Assembly (NCBI RefSeq): GCF_000518685.1
Contig: NZ_JAEB01000013.1
Coordinates: 1-64,000 of the forward strand
Direction: 5' to 3'
Source: Eubacterium xylanophilum ATCC 35991
GTDB lineage: Bacteria; Bacillota; Clostridia; Lachnospirales; Lachnospiraceae
Length of the DNA: 64,000 nucleotides
Shown: positions 42,389 to 52,403 of the stretch, piece after piece
How the letters are laid out: each line of letters opens with the position of its first letter
Position numbering within the stretch: the first letter of the stretch is position 1
The notes under the pieces: model-generated
Databases searched by the model: none
What the model was told of the DNA's origin: nothing
What the model saw: only the letters and a program-made list of their open reading frames with translations
Program-made: the position numbers and the translations under genes

Positions 42389-44230
42389 TTACTCACTTCC
42401 AAAGAACTGACATATTGCCTTCGCTGCAGCCTCATTAATCTCCGGAATTTGCTTCAACTCTTCTATTGACGCTGACTTAATTGCCTCGATGGACTCAAAA
42501 TTTCTCATGAGCGCCTTACGTCTAACTGCTCCAATTCCAGGGATATCATCTAAAACAGAGTGAACTTGCTTCTTTCCTCTAATCTGCTTGTGATATTCTA
42601 TGGCAAATCGATGAGTTTCATCTTGTATCCTGGTTATCAGGCGAAATCCCTGACTGTGTGTATCAATTGGAAGCTCTACATTCTCAAAGTACAAACCTCT
42701 GGTTCTGTGCCTATCATCCTTGACCATTCCACAAACCGGAATATTGATACCGAGACTGTCAAGAACCATCTTACAAACGTTAACCTGTCCCTTTCCACCA
42801 TCCATAAATATAATACTTGGGAACTGTTTAAATGCATCATTTTCTGATAATCCCTCTCGCATTCCATGTGTAAAGCGCCTTGTCAAAAGTTCTTCCATAG
42901 AATGATAGTCATCGGGTCCAGTCACAGATTTAATCCTAAATTTTCTGTAGTTGTTCTTTTTGGGCCGACCATTTTCAAAAACAACCATGGAACCCACCGT
43001 CTCAAAGCCATTAATATTGGAAATATCATAGGACTCAATTCGTATTATATTATCGATGCCGAGAATTCCCTCGATTTCCTCCACTGCACCTATCGTCCTA
43101 GCTCTATCTGCAGCCAATCTCTCCTTGTCCTGTGTCAAAATCATCGTGGCATTGCGCTTTGCCAAATCAAGGAGTTTGCCCTTCTGCCCACGCTTTGGTT
43201 GTTTGAACTGGACTTTTCCTCCCCTTTTCACTTCGAGCCAATCCGCCAAAAACTCCATATCATCGGGTTCTGTCTCCGCCCATATTTCCTTTGGTATATA
43301 CGGTGTTCCGGCATACATTTGTTTGATAAATGCTCCGAGAATATGACTCTCTGACTCATCAGAAACTCCCGTGAGAAAATAGTGCTCACGTCCGATAAGT
43401 CTACCTCCACGGATAAAGAATACCTGAACAACCGCATCGTCCTCATTGGTTGCTATGGCGATAATATCCCTCTCGCCCTCATCACTCGAGGTAATCTTCT
43501 GCCTCTCAGTGACGCGAGTTACACTATTAATCAAATCTCTGTAAAGAGCTGCCTCCTCAAACTTCATCTCCGCAGACAAATCCATCATCTTGGTCTGGAG
43601 CTCTGCCAAAACCTCTTTGGTATCGCCTCCGAGAAACTTAAGAGCTTTGTCAAAATTCACCTTATAGTCAGCAGAGGATATATAGCCTTGGCAAGGCGCT
43701 TTACACTGTCCCATCTCATAGTAGAGACATGGACGGTCTTTGCCTATATCCCGCGGAAGATTTTTCTTGCAACTCCTGAGAGAAAAAAGTTTATTGGTTA
43801 GTTCTATCGTGTCTCGTATAGCAGCACCACTTGTAAATGGTCCAAAGTACTTAGCTCCATCTCTCTTCATCTGCCTTGCCAACATAAGTCTTGGAAAATC
43901 TTCAGTTACAGTGGCCTTGAGAAAAGGATAGCCTTTCCCGTCCTTCAGCATGGTATTGTACTTGGGATTATATTCTTTGATCAGATTGCACTCCAATACG
44001 AGTGCCTCAAGTTCGCTGTCTGTGACGATGTACTCAAACCAGGCAATCTGTTGAATCATCTTCTCGATTTTAGTAGAGACATTTCTGCTCTTTTGGAAGT
44101 ACTGTCTGACGCGGTTTTTGAGAACTACAGCTTTTCCAACGTATATAACGTGATCATCCCGGTCATGCATTAGATACACGCCGGGCTTATCAGGAATTTT
44201 CTTCAATTCTTCTTGAATATCAAACATCAT
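42389..44230 (-). CDS. uvrC: Excinuclease ABC subunit C
   Basis: Makes both incisions in nucleotide excision repair. N-terminal GIY-YIG domain (GVYLMHDRDDHVIYVGKAV), cysteine cluster (CLYYEMGQCKAPCQGYI), UVR motif (DLSAEMKFEEAALYRDLI), RNase-H-like C-terminal nuclease (ESYDISNINGFETVGSMVVFE, FPSIIFMDGGKGQV) and a helix-hairpin-helix tail (LDDIPGIGAVRRKALMRNF). The length of 613 aa is normal. The start overlaps the stop of the Cof gene by 4 nt. Last gene of the long recJ-to-uvrC run. Confidence 0.96.
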   Translation of the reverse strand: MMFDIQEELKKIPDKPGVYLMHDRDDHVIYVGKAVVLKNRVRQYFQKSRNVSTKIEKMIQQIAWFEYIVTDSELEALVLECNLIKEYNPKYNTMLKDGKGYPFLKATVTEDFPRLMLARQMKRDGAKYFGPFTSGAAIRDTIELTNKLFSLRSCKKNLPRDIGKDRPCLYYEMGQCKAPCQGYISSADYKVNFDKALKFLGGDTKEVLAELQTKMMDLSAEMKFEEAALYRDLINSVTRVTERQKITSSDEGERDIIAIATNEDDAVVQVFFIRGGRLIGREHYFLTGVSDESESHILGAFIKQMYAGTPYIPKEIWAETEPDDMEFLADWLEVKRGGKVQFKQPKRGQKGKLLDLAKRNATMILTQDKERLAADRARTIGAVEEIEGILGIDNIIRIESYDISNINGFETVGSMVVFENGRPKKNNYRKFRIKSVTGPDDYHSMEELLTRRFTHGMREGLSENDAFKQFPSIIFMDGGKGQVNVCKMVLDSLGINIPVCGMVKDDRHRTRGLYFENVELPIDTHSQGFRLITRIQDETHRFAIEYHKQIRGKKQVHSVLDDIPGIGAVRRKALMRNFESIEAIKSASIEELKQIPEINEAAAKAICQFFGSE

Positions 44231-45036
44231 ATCACCACATATCTATCAATCACGTCCACAACTCCGTCTTCGTCGCAGTGCGGCGCGATATAGTTGGCAA
44301 ATTTCTTCACCTCATCACTTGCATTATCCATAGCAACACCGAGACCGGCATATTTTATCATGGAGATATCATTAAAACCGTCTCCACAACAAATCATCTG
44401 ACTTCTGGAAAGTCCCAAACGATCCAAAAGCCTTGACAAACCATAGGCCTTATCGATGCCCAAAGGCATCATCTCCACATAAAAATCCTCAGAGCGATAT
44501 ACACTCAAACGACCCTCAAACTCCTTGGCCCCGGCTTTCTCCACGTCCTCCATCATTGACGGATCTCCCGTCAAAAGACACTTATTGACCGGATACTTGA
44601 CTTGTTGTCCAAAGTTCTCAAGCTTTGTTATCCCTATCTCCGATCCTATGGAATCTATTACTACATAGGGATCTTCTTCATTTTCGGTAATGATATTACC
44701 ATTGTGATAAGACATAATCCCGGTGCCCATTTTCTTGGAAAAATCATAGATTTCACTCACGATTTTGTCGGGAAGACAAATATCATAAATCACTTCGCCC
44801 GTGGCGGCATTACTGATTTTGGCGCCATTATATGATATAATAAATCCTCCAAAATCCGTCAAACCAATTCTTCTGGCTGTAGACATGATTCCCTCAGTAG
44901 AGCGACCGGAAGCGATGGCAACCTTGATGCCATCATTCTGGATTTCAACGATTCTATCAATTGTCCTCTCGGAAATCGTCTTATCGGTTCTCATAAGTGT
45001 GCCGTCAATGTCGAGCACGAGTAATTCATATGCCAT
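44227..45036 (-). CDS. Cof-type HAD hydrolase
   Basis: Sugar-phosphate or FMN-type phosphatase of the Cof/YbiV group, with a C2 cap. Motif I LLVLDIDGTLMRTDKTI, motif II VAIASGRST, Lys in GIDKAYGLSRLL and motif IV ICCGDGFNDISMIKYAGLGVAMDNA. The length of 269 aa is normal. It is coupled on both sides (1-nt overlap with ftsH, 4-nt overlap with uvrC). Substrate unknown. Confidence 0.9.
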   Translation of the reverse strand: MAYELLVLDIDGTLMRTDKTISERTIDRIVEIQNDGIKVAIASGRSTEGIMSTARRIGLTDFGGFIISYNGAKISNAATGEVIYDICLPDKIVSEIYDFSKKMGTGIMSYHNGNIITENEEDPYVVIDSIGSEIGITKLENFGQQVKYPVNKCLLTGDPSMMEDVEKAGAKEFEGRLSVYRSEDFYVEMMPLGIDKAYGLSRLLDRLGLSRSQMICCGDGFNDISMIKYAGLGVAMDNASDEVKKFANYIAPHCDEDGVVDVIDRYVVI

Positions 45037-46916
45037 TATTCCTCGTCTTTCTTTTTATCCAGTGTTATACCAGTAGCTTCTTCGAATATAGATACAAATT
45101 CCTTACCGGTAATTGTTTCTTTCTCAACCAGGTGTGCTGCAATCTTGTGAAGCGCTTCCACATTTTCTTCTACAAGCTTATAAGCCTTGTCATAGCAATC
45201 CTGGAGAATATCCATAACTTCTTTATCTATCTCACTCTCCGTCTGATCACCGCAATTGCTCACGGCACGTCCATCCAGATATCGGCTTGTAACTGTCTCA
45301 AGTCCGATCAATCCAAACTTCTCACTCATACCATACTGAGTCACCATAGCTCTTGCAATCTTGGTTGCCTGCTCAATATCATTCGAAGCGCCGGTTGTCA
45401 CGTCACCAAAGATAATCTTCTCCGCTGCCCTTCCACCGTACAAAGTGGTAATCTTGGAGATAAGTTCCTCTCTGGTTCTCAGGTACTTCTCCTCTTCCGG
45501 AACCTGCATAACATATCCGAGTGCCCCCATGGTTCTAGGTACAATAGTGATTTTCTGCACCGGTTCCGCCTTCTTTAGAAGAGTTGTTACAAGAGCATGT
45601 CCAACCTCATGATAGGCCACAATCTTCTTCTCCTCATCACCGAGGATTCGATCTTTTTTCTCTTTTCCGGCAAATACAACCTCAACTGCCTCGAACAAAT
45701 CTTTCTGTCCGACTACATTTCTTCCATCCTTAACTGCCATAATAGCAGCTTCATTTACCATATTGGCAAGATCTGCACCAACAGCACCACTGGTAGCAAG
45801 GGCAATCGCCTCAAGATCAACTGTATCATCCATCAAAACGTCATGAGAATGAACCTTCAAAACAGCGATTCTTCCCTTGAGATCAGGGCGTTCAACGATA
45901 ATTCGTCTGTCAAAACGTCCCGGACGAAGAAGCGCCTTGTCAAGAACTTCCGGTCTATTTGTAGCGCCGAGAATGATGATTCCCTTGGATGAATCAAATC
46001 CATCCATCTCAGACAAGAGCTGATTCAAAGTCTGCTCACGCTCATCATTTCCACCGCCGTACTGACTATCACGACTTTTACCGATGGCATCAATCTCGTC
46101 AATAAAGATTATACACGGTGCCATCTGCTGTGCCTGCTTAAAGAGATCACGCACACGAGAAGCTCCAACGCCGACGAACATTTCCACAAAATCCGAACCG
46201 GATAGGGAGAAAAATGGTACGTTAGCTTCGCCTGCTAGGGCCTTTGCCAACAAAGTCTTACCTGTACCGGGAGGTCCTACTAAGAGCGCTCCCTTAGGAA
46301 GACGAGCACCTATCTTCTTATATCTATCTGGATTCTTCAGAAAGTCAACAAGTTCGGTTATAGATTCCTTGGCCTCTTCAACCCCCGCCACATCCTTAAA
46401 TGTGACACCTGTCTCCTTCTCTACGTACATCTTGGCATTGGACTTTCCAACTCCCATGATGCCACCGCCGGATTTGGAAACATTTCTGAAAAGGAACCAG
46501 AGAATTATCCACATAATGGCGAATGGTAGAACATAAGCCATCAAAAACTGTATAACTGCAGAGCTTGAATCCTCGATTTTGGCCTTAAAATCCACATTGT
46601 ACTCATTCAGCATATCCTGAACAAGGGCTGTGTCCTGAATATAACCAGTATAATAAGTCACCTTGAACATGGTATTCTGTGACTGTTCTGCCCTAGGCTC
46701 AATGTATATTACATTGGAGTCAAATTCTACACTCTGAACCTTACCCTCCTTCAGCATCTCGATAAACTGCGAGTAGCTGATTTCCTTGTTGGTCCTCTTT
46801 TGCAACTCCGAATTAAGAAATACAATAACCAGCAATGCCAGCAATGCCGCCGCAACACAGATAATTATGTTGACTTTATTGTTTTTCTTATTATTATCTT
46901 GTTTGTTATCATTCAT
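45036..46916 (-). CDS. ftsH: ATP-dependent zinc metalloprotease FtsH
   Basis: Membrane AAA protease for quality control. Two membrane helices (about 15-34 and 122-143) bracket an extracellular domain. Walker A is GPPGTGKT (214-221), Walker [10 protein letters not shown] (271-279), the SRH includes [20 protein letters not shown] (319-338), and the zinc site is HEVGH (436-440). The length of 626 aa is normal. The upstream gene encodes the transglutaminase-like membrane protein, 16 nt away. Confidence 0.96.
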   Translation of the reverse strand: MNDNKQDNNKKNNKVNIIICVAAALLALLVIVFLNSELQKRTNKEISYSQFIEMLKEGKVQSVEFDSNVIYIEPRAEQSQNTMFKVTYYTGYIQDTALVQDMLNEYNVDFKAKIEDSSSAVIQFLMAYVLPFAIMWIILWFLFRNVSKSGGGIMGVGKSNAKMYVEKETGVTFKDVAGVEEAKESITELVDFLKNPDRYKKIGARLPKGALLVGPPGTGKTLLAKALAGEANVPFFSLSGSDFVEMFVGVGASRVRDLFKQAQQMAPCIIFIDEIDAIGKSRDSQYGGGNDEREQTLNQLLSEMDGFDSSKGIIILGATNRPEVLDKALLRPGRFDRRIIVERPDLKGRIAVLKVHSHDVLMDDTVDLEAIALATSGAVGADLANMVNEAAIMAVKDGRNVVGQKDLFEAVEVVFAGKEKKDRILGDEEKKIVAYHEVGHALVTTLLKKAEPVQKITIVPRTMGALGYVMQVPEEEKYLRTREELISKITTLYGGRAAEKIIFGDVTTGASNDIEQATKIARAMVTQYGMSEKFGLIGLETVTSRYLDGRAVSNCGDQTESEIDKEVMDILQDCYDKAYKLVEENVEALHKIAAHLVEKETITGKEFVSIFEEATGITLDKKKDEE

Positions 46917-46932
46917 ACTACTTTCCCTCCAT

Positions 46933-49458
46933 CTAAGTTGTCCTCATAAATGATTTTATAACATAAAACAATGTTGTTTTTGTGAACTTATCTAGTTTTT
47001 TTCTCATTCTCTTAGCTTCACTTCCACTTAACTGGGCTCCACTATAACATGCCTTTTCGAAATCCCTTATAAAAGCACTCAGCTCATCTTCACTAATATC
47101 TTTCTTAACACTGGCCATGAGACGTATGCTCTCAACAGGCGTGGAAACATTGTCCAATCCGCGAATATACTTTTCATTTTTCTCACATCTGACTTGATAA
47201 TATCTCACCAAGTCAATCTTGGTATCCCCGGTATGCCATCCTCTCCATCTGATATACTTTGGTTTAAAGTGCTTCCAGGCGGCTCTCACAATCCAGCCAA
47301 ACAATATCGCGAATACCACATACTTCAAGGTATTTCCAACTACAAATATTCCACCACTGATTCCGTCAAGGGACACGCCGGAAGTTCCGCCCCATATGCT
47401 CTGAAGTCCTCTCCAAAAGCCACTGTCCACACTGCTCTCGGATGCTTCTAGATTAGGTGGTGTGGTATCAACCACAATCCATCCCTTTCCCTCCTGATAT
47501 ACTTCAACCCAGGCATGAGCATTGGCATACTCAACATTTACATCTTTAACTATAGATTGCTGAAGCTCCGAATATCCCTGATAGTAATCCTCATACTTGA
47601 GATCGGGCCTATTCTTGCCCCTCAATACATCAGGATATGTCACAACATAGCCTGATACAAACCTACAAGGAATTCCCAAACGCCTCAGAATCAGAGTAGT
47701 AGCTGTGGCGAAGTGAGTACACACTCCCCTTTTGTTCTGAGTGAGAAAGTACTCCGTAAAGTCCCACCCCGTCGGTGGATCACCCGCATTATAGCTATAG
47801 GTAAAATTATCTTCAAAATATTTATCAAGCTTTTCGATTACATTTGGATCGGTTTTTCTAAGTCCCGCATCTCTGATAGTCTCATCCAATGCCGCTATCA
47901 AGTGTTCTGAGTTTCTGACATTATAATAATACTTGGACATCATCTCCTTAGGAAGCTTAATCTCGTTAGTTAGATTAGGATAATAGGTGAACTTACGAGT
48001 CTTGGACTTACCTTTTTCATCTGTCCAATAGTTTTGGCGTGCCAATTCAGTCTTGAACTTTTTATTGTACTCCTTATCCGGGAGATCCTCGTATCCCTCA
48101 TCAAAATTTCGCTCCAGACTTGGAAGTGGCCCAAGCAAATCATCCTTGCTAAAGTAGGTAAAATATGGAACAAATGAGTATTCTTCCTCCTCAGAACCAT
48201 TTAACTTTATATCCATTCTCGCCTTGGCAAGCTTATCTGCAACAGGATTTTTCGACTTCTCAAACTTTTTCTTCATATTCTTGGCCTGTATCTGCATCAT
48301 CTCAATCCAGTAAAGAGTGTCATACTCGGTGAGATTCTGTACCAAATCGCTCCCTCCGAGCCACTTCTCAGGTGTATATATTAGCCCTGTATAAGCCTTG
48401 AGATATATTGGCTTTCTGGTATATGGTGCCATAGTCAAGTGAAGTGCCGTTTCATGTCTTGGTTTCAAACCTCCTGCACTATATAGAAATCCACCAGACA
48501 TTCCCGTATCGCTATATCCTCCACGGCCATAGCTAAAGTACTCTGCTAATCTCTTCTCCATCCTCTCCTTGTAGGAATTAATACCGATAACTCCCTTAAC
48601 CATTGGAGCTGTGATGACAAAGCTAAGTGCTGTGAGAACTATCACGCTAAAGAGTATTATCATTGCCACACCATGGTACACTCTGTCATTTTGAGAATAG
48701 TTAAATCTAGGATTAACTTTCTTACTTTTCCCGACTTTCAGACCATTTTTCTTAAAAACATAGTACTTGTGTTTTTCCTTGTCATATAAAAAGTGCCTGG
48801 AATTTTTGAAAATCCATATTCCCATAAAACCTGCCGCCAGGCAGATAGTGTAGATAACCTCACCCTCTTGGCGAAAAATCTGAGGAATTATCTGAAGCGG
48901 AATGGCTATTATCATTGGCCAAAAAATAGACATGTAATTAGAAACAAAAATATTAAGTAATATCACGACAAATAGTCCGATAAAAATCATGCAAAGTAGC
49001 ATCGCCAGTGACCTGTTGGCGATTTTTTCTTCAAAATCCGCTGTTGTATCAAGCCCTAAATATGTTTCTCCCAGGTGCCTGACTGTATTGATAATTGCAG
49101 CAAATCCACTGTTCACATAATCTTTGAGCTGAAAAATCAAAAAAACATATACGATGAAGAATCCGATGTATCCCACATCGCGCATCCACGGCTTTTTGAG
49201 AACATAAAGGCCACTGAAAAAGAGAGACCCCAAGGCCATAACCAGAACAAAAATCCACTCGTCAATTCGAACATTAATCGAGGTTGTAAACCCACACATA
49301 GATCCTATTACTATGAGAAAAACTATAATTCCTTTGGGCATGCAAATCAAGAATTCATTCTGTTTTTCCGCCGGTTCAGGGCATGAGACATAGACTCCCT
49401 GAGCGAGCTCGAGAGTTCTAGGTTCTTTTTTCTTTTTAAAGAGGGTAAATGTGCTCAT
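46933..49458 (-). CDS. Transglutaminase-like membrane protein of the MoxR/DUF58 cluster
   Basis: Several N-terminal membrane helices (about 45-290) precede an extracellular transglutaminase-like domain with the triad Cys579 (GVCTHFATATTLILRRLG), His648 (NAHAWVEVY) and Asp664 (VVDTTPP). One more membrane helix follows near 705 and then a cytoplasmic tail. MoxR ATPase, DUF58 and membrane transglutaminase genes form a widespread conserved trio thought to mature or cross-link surface or enzyme targets; the target is unknown. The length of 841 aa is within the family range. Confidence 0.9.
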   Translation of the reverse strand: MSTFTLFKKKKEPRTLELAQGVYVSCPEPAEKQNEFLICMPKGIIVFLIVIGSMCGFTTSINVRIDEWIFVLVMALGSLFFSGLYVLKKPWMRDVGYIGFFIVYVFLIFQLKDYVNSGFAAIINTVRHLGETYLGLDTTADFEEKIANRSLAMLLCMIFIGLFVVILLNIFVSNYMSIFWPMIIAIPLQIIPQIFRQEGEVIYTICLAAGFMGIWIFKNSRHFLYDKEKHKYYVFKKNGLKVGKSKKVNPRFNYSQNDRVYHGVAMIILFSVIVLTALSFVITAPMVKGVIGINSYKERMEKRLAEYFSYGRGGYSDTGMSGGFLYSAGGLKPRHETALHLTMAPYTRKPIYLKAYTGLIYTPEKWLGGSDLVQNLTEYDTLYWIEMMQIQAKNMKKKFEKSKNPVADKLAKARMDIKLNGSEEEEYSFVPYFTYFSKDDLLGPLPSLERNFDEGYEDLPDKEYNKKFKTELARQNYWTDEKGKSKTRKFTYYPNLTNEIKLPKEMMSKYYYNVRNSEHLIAALDETIRDAGLRKTDPNVIEKLDKYFEDNFTYSYNAGDPPTGWDFTEYFLTQNKRGVCTHFATATTLILRRLGIPCRFVSGYVVTYPDVLRGKNRPDLKYEDYYQGYSELQQSIVKDVNVEYANAHAWVEVYQEGKGWIVVDTTPPNLEASESSVDSGFWRGLQSIWGGTSGVSLDGISGGIFVVGNTLKYVVFAILFGWIVRAAWKHFKPKYIRWRGWHTGDTKIDLVRYYQVRCEKNEKYIRGLDNVSTPVESIRLMASVKKDISEDELSAFIRDFEKACYSGAQLSGSEAKRMRKKLDKFTKTTLFYVIKSFMRTT

Positions 49459-49468
49459 GCCTTTCCTC

Positions 49469-50479
49469 CTAATTACTTGATATTATCTCAATTCCATTGT
49501 CACTAACCAAGATAAAGCCTTGGTTAAGATTTCTATTTTCAAACTGATCCCTGACATAGCCAAACTCTGATCCTGAGTGGAGAATTCTATTCATCAGGCG
49601 GTCCCACTCGTCAAAGCTTTGGGCACTTCCAAAAGCAATCTCCTTATGCCTTTTATCCCACCACCATAATTCCACGGGAACTTGGTTGCGAATTCCATTT
49701 CTCCCGAGGGTATACATATTATCGAGCGCCTCATCCACGAGTTCCGCTCTTTTTTCCAAAACTTCAAATATGATAATCATCTTCTGGGATGAACTCTGAA
49801 GGCGCTCCTTTACCATGAGTTCATCCTTTTTGGCAGATAATTTCCAATGAATATTTTTAATTGGATCTCCCTGGACATATTCTCTGACCTGACTTACATC
49901 AGAAAAATCGCTTCCTCGGAGTTTACTCTCGCTGGCCTCCTCAAATCCCACTTCATAGGCACTTTTATCCCAGTGAAATTCCTTGTTTTCAAGGGGATAG
50001 ATAAAGACCTCATGCTCCTTATCAAACTTAATTACTCGTTTTCTAAGCCCAAGCAAGTCGTGCATCTCGATAGAATCTATGTGAATCTCAAACTCGCCTG
50101 CATATTGGGATTTGATCGGAAGTTTGACTCGCATGGTCCTAGAGGCCGGAATTGGCACCTCCATCTCTATCTTCTCCAACTCCCCCACAAAGGGATTTCC
50201 CACTCGAAGCCTCATGATCGCATCGATAACAGGAAATATGGATTTGTTGGTGACTCCAATCTCTATGTAGAGCTCCGTGCCCTTGCCCACCTTCTCAACG
50301 GGACTTTTGATATAAACATCAACATGTCCGCTGGTGACATTGAGCGCAAAAAGCGACACAAGTACAACAGCCACCATGGCAAATGCCAATATAAAGAAAA
50401 AGTATCCCGCAAAAAACCAACACAGAGCGAGATCTATCCCGAGTAATATCATATATTCAATTGCTCTGAGTTTTCTCAC
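49469..50479 (-). CDS. DUF58 domain protein
   Basis: Two adjacent N-terminal membrane helices (about 7-45), then a beta-rich region and the DUF58 core (about 190-300: GSDFSDVSQVREYVQGDPIK, then NIHWKLSAKKDELMVKER). It is the middle member of the MoxR/DUF58/transglutaminase trio, with 12 and 10 nt spacers to its neighbours. DUF58 often carries a von Willebrand A-like fold; only a weak metal-site pattern is visible here. Likely an adaptor for the MoxR ATPase. Confidence 0.9.
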   Translation of the reverse strand: MRKLRAIEYMILLGIDLALCWFFAGYFFFILAFAMVAVVLVSLFALNVTSGHVDVYIKSPVEKVGKGTELYIEIGVTNKSIFPVIDAIMRLRVGNPFVGELEKIEMEVPIPASRTMRVKLPIKSQYAGEFEIHIDSIEMHDLLGLRKRVIKFDKEHEVFIYPLENKEFHWDKSAYEVGFEEASESKLRGSDFSDVSQVREYVQGDPIKNIHWKLSAKKDELMVKERLQSSSQKMIIIFEVLEKRAELVDEALDNMYTLGRNGIRNQVPVELWWWDKRHKEIAFGSAQSFDEWDRLMNRILHSGSEFGYVRDQFENRNLNQGFILVSDNGIEIISSN

Positions 50480-50491
50480 TCTGACCTCCCC

Positions 50492-51394
50492 CTATCTTGT
50501 TGAATTAAATATCTGCATCATACATTCATTTACATCGATTCCCTGAGCCTTGGCCTTTGGTGAAAGCTTAATTCTATGTCTCCAAACATCATAATAGACT
50601 TCCTCTATATCCTCAGGAACCACAAAATCTCTACCTCTCATTACAGCCATCGCTCTCGACATTCTCAGAAGCGCGATACTCGCTCTCGGACTTGCTCCAA
50701 GTATAATATAATTGTGATTTCGCGTAGCCTCAGTCAGACGAATAATATAATCGTATATTTCCTCAGTTACATGGCAGTTTTCCGCCTTTTGGATCAATTC
50801 TTTCCAGCGAACTTCATCCATAACTTCCGTCACTTTTGACACAGATTTGGAGCCGTCATTTTTTAGGATGTTCACAGCATCTGCGTGACTTGGATATCCC
50901 ATAGAAAGACATACCATAAATCTATCGAGCTGTGACTCCGGCAACATCTGTGTTCCCGCTGATCCCACCGGATTCTCAGTAGCTATAACAGTAAATGGAC
51001 TCGGCAAAATATAAGTCTTGCCGTCAACTGTCACCTTGTGTTCCTCCATCGCCTCAAGTAGCGCAGACTGCGTCTTAGGCGAAGTTCTATTAATCTCATC
51101 TGCCAGGAAAAGATTTGCAAATATTGCCCCCGGTCTGTACTCAAACTCTTTGGTCTGACTATTGAACATAGAAAATCCCACTACATCACTTGGCAACACA
51201 TCCGGGGTAAACTGCATACGTCTATAGGACATACCCATAACCTTGGCAAGTGCCACTGCCAAAGTGGTCTTTCCCACTCCCGGAATATCCTCCAAGAGCA
51301 CATGTCCACCGGCAAGCATAGTACAAAGCACCTTTTCGATAACATTTCTCTTGCCCTTTATCACTTTTTCTATCTCATTTATTACTCTTTCCAT
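50492..51394 (-). CDS. MoxR-family AAA+ ATPase
   Basis: Chaperone-like ATPase, 300 aa. Walker A is DIPGVGKTTLA (about 37-47), Walker B LFLADEINRTSPKTQSALLEAM, sensor 1 VIATENPVG and sensor 2 region LGASPRASIALLRM. C-terminal lid helices follow. The start has AAAGGAAA upstream. It is the first member of the trio with DUF58 and the transglutaminase-like protein and probably drives their assembly. Confidence 0.93.
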   Translation of the reverse strand: MERVINEIEKVIKGKRNVIEKVLCTMLAGGHVLLEDIPGVGKTTLAVALAKVMGMSYRRMQFTPDVLPSDVVGFSMFNSQTKEFEYRPGAIFANLFLADEINRTSPKTQSALLEAMEEHKVTVDGKTYILPSPFTVIATENPVGSAGTQMLPESQLDRFMVCLSMGYPSHADAVNILKNDGSKSVSKVTEVMDEVRWKELIQKAENCHVTEEIYDYIIRLTEATRNHNYIILGASPRASIALLRMSRAMAVMRGRDFVVPEDIEEVYYDVWRHRIKLSPKAKAQGIDVNECMMQIFNSTR

Positions 51395-51409
51395 CCGTAT
51401 TTCCTTTCT

Positions 51410-52372
51410 CTAACGGAGCTTCTCCGCGCACATATTATATCTCTCTTCCGCCCAATCCGTTGACGTGTGAATATTGCATATATTCTGAGTTTCATTCATA
51501 GCATTATAATACCACAAAGCGGCCTCGTTGTAATCCCCTTTTCCGTAGAAATATTCTCCAAGTTCATAACACATCTCAGATGAACCCTCTGACAACAGAT
51601 CCTTTAAGCACATCTTCAGTATAGTTCCGGCATCATCCCTAATTCTTGCCGCTCTCGCCACGATGCAGGCTGCCTCCTTCACCTGTTCTATATCTCTATT
51701 CGGATCATTTACAATTTGTGTAAAATATTCCTCGGCTTCGAGAATCGCCTCGTCATCCTCCGCCATCAGAAGCTCCATGGCATACATGTGATGTAGTCGT
51801 TTTGACAGACCATTTCCTTTATTGATATACTTTTGAAATACACGAAAATCCCTGCTATTATGGTTTTCTTCCGGCATATGCATAATATCAATATCGCTGT
51901 CGTAAACCACCGGGTCAAGCCTAATCATCTCATGAATCGGTTCAATCCACACCAAATCGCGTTTTCGCTTATATAACTTTGGACGATATTCGGCATCAAA
52001 ATTATATACAGTCCCCTTATCAAGTTGGTTACAATAGCGCATTTGCACTATCTCTATCTCAGGCAACAAAAGCTCCTTCAACTGCCTAAATCTCCGACGA
52101 TTCACCTCATCTAATACCTCGTCAGCATCCGCACAATAGATATAATCTTTGGTCGCTTTGGAAAACGAATAATTCCTCGCCGCGCTAAAGTCATCAATCC
52201 ATTCAAAATCATAGATTTTATCTGTATATCTAGCGGCAATTTCCTTGGTCTTATCAGTGGATCCCGTGTCCACAATAATAATCTCATCCATGAGGTCAGC
52301 AATGGTATCAAGACATCTTGCCAGAACATTTTCCTCATTTTTTACAATCATGCACAAACTAATCTCTATCAT
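51410..52372 (-). CDS. Family 2 glycosyltransferase with a TPR-like C-terminus
   Basis: GT-A fold: LCMIVKNEENVLARCLDTI at the start, IVDTGSTDKTKEIA, and the DxD-type YCADADEVLDEVNRR, which binds the nucleotide sugar and metal. The C-terminal 120 residues are helical with TPR-like pairs (MCYELGEYFYGKGDYNEAAL WYYNAMNE region). No membrane helix. It resembles the SunS/WcaA type of glycosyltransferase; the acceptor is unknown. It sits between recJ and moxR in one transcription unit. Confidence 0.88.
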   Translation of the reverse strand: MIEISLCMIVKNEENVLARCLDTIADLMDEIIIVDTGSTDKTKEIAARYTDKIYDFEWIDDFSAARNYSFSKATKDYIYCADADEVLDEVNRRRFRQLKELLLPEIEIVQMRYCNQLDKGTVYNFDAEYRPKLYKRKRDLVWIEPIHEMIRLDPVVYDSDIDIMHMPEENHNSRDFRVFQKYINKGNGLSKRLHHMYAMELLMAEDDEAILEAEEYFTQIVNDPNRDIEQVKEAACIVARAARIRDDAGTILKMCLKDLLSEGSSEMCYELGEYFYGKGDYNEAALWYYNAMNETQNICNIHTSTDWAEERYNMCAEKLR

Positions 52373-52403
52373 GCATCACGCCTCCTTTTTCTACTTCCTC
52401 AAG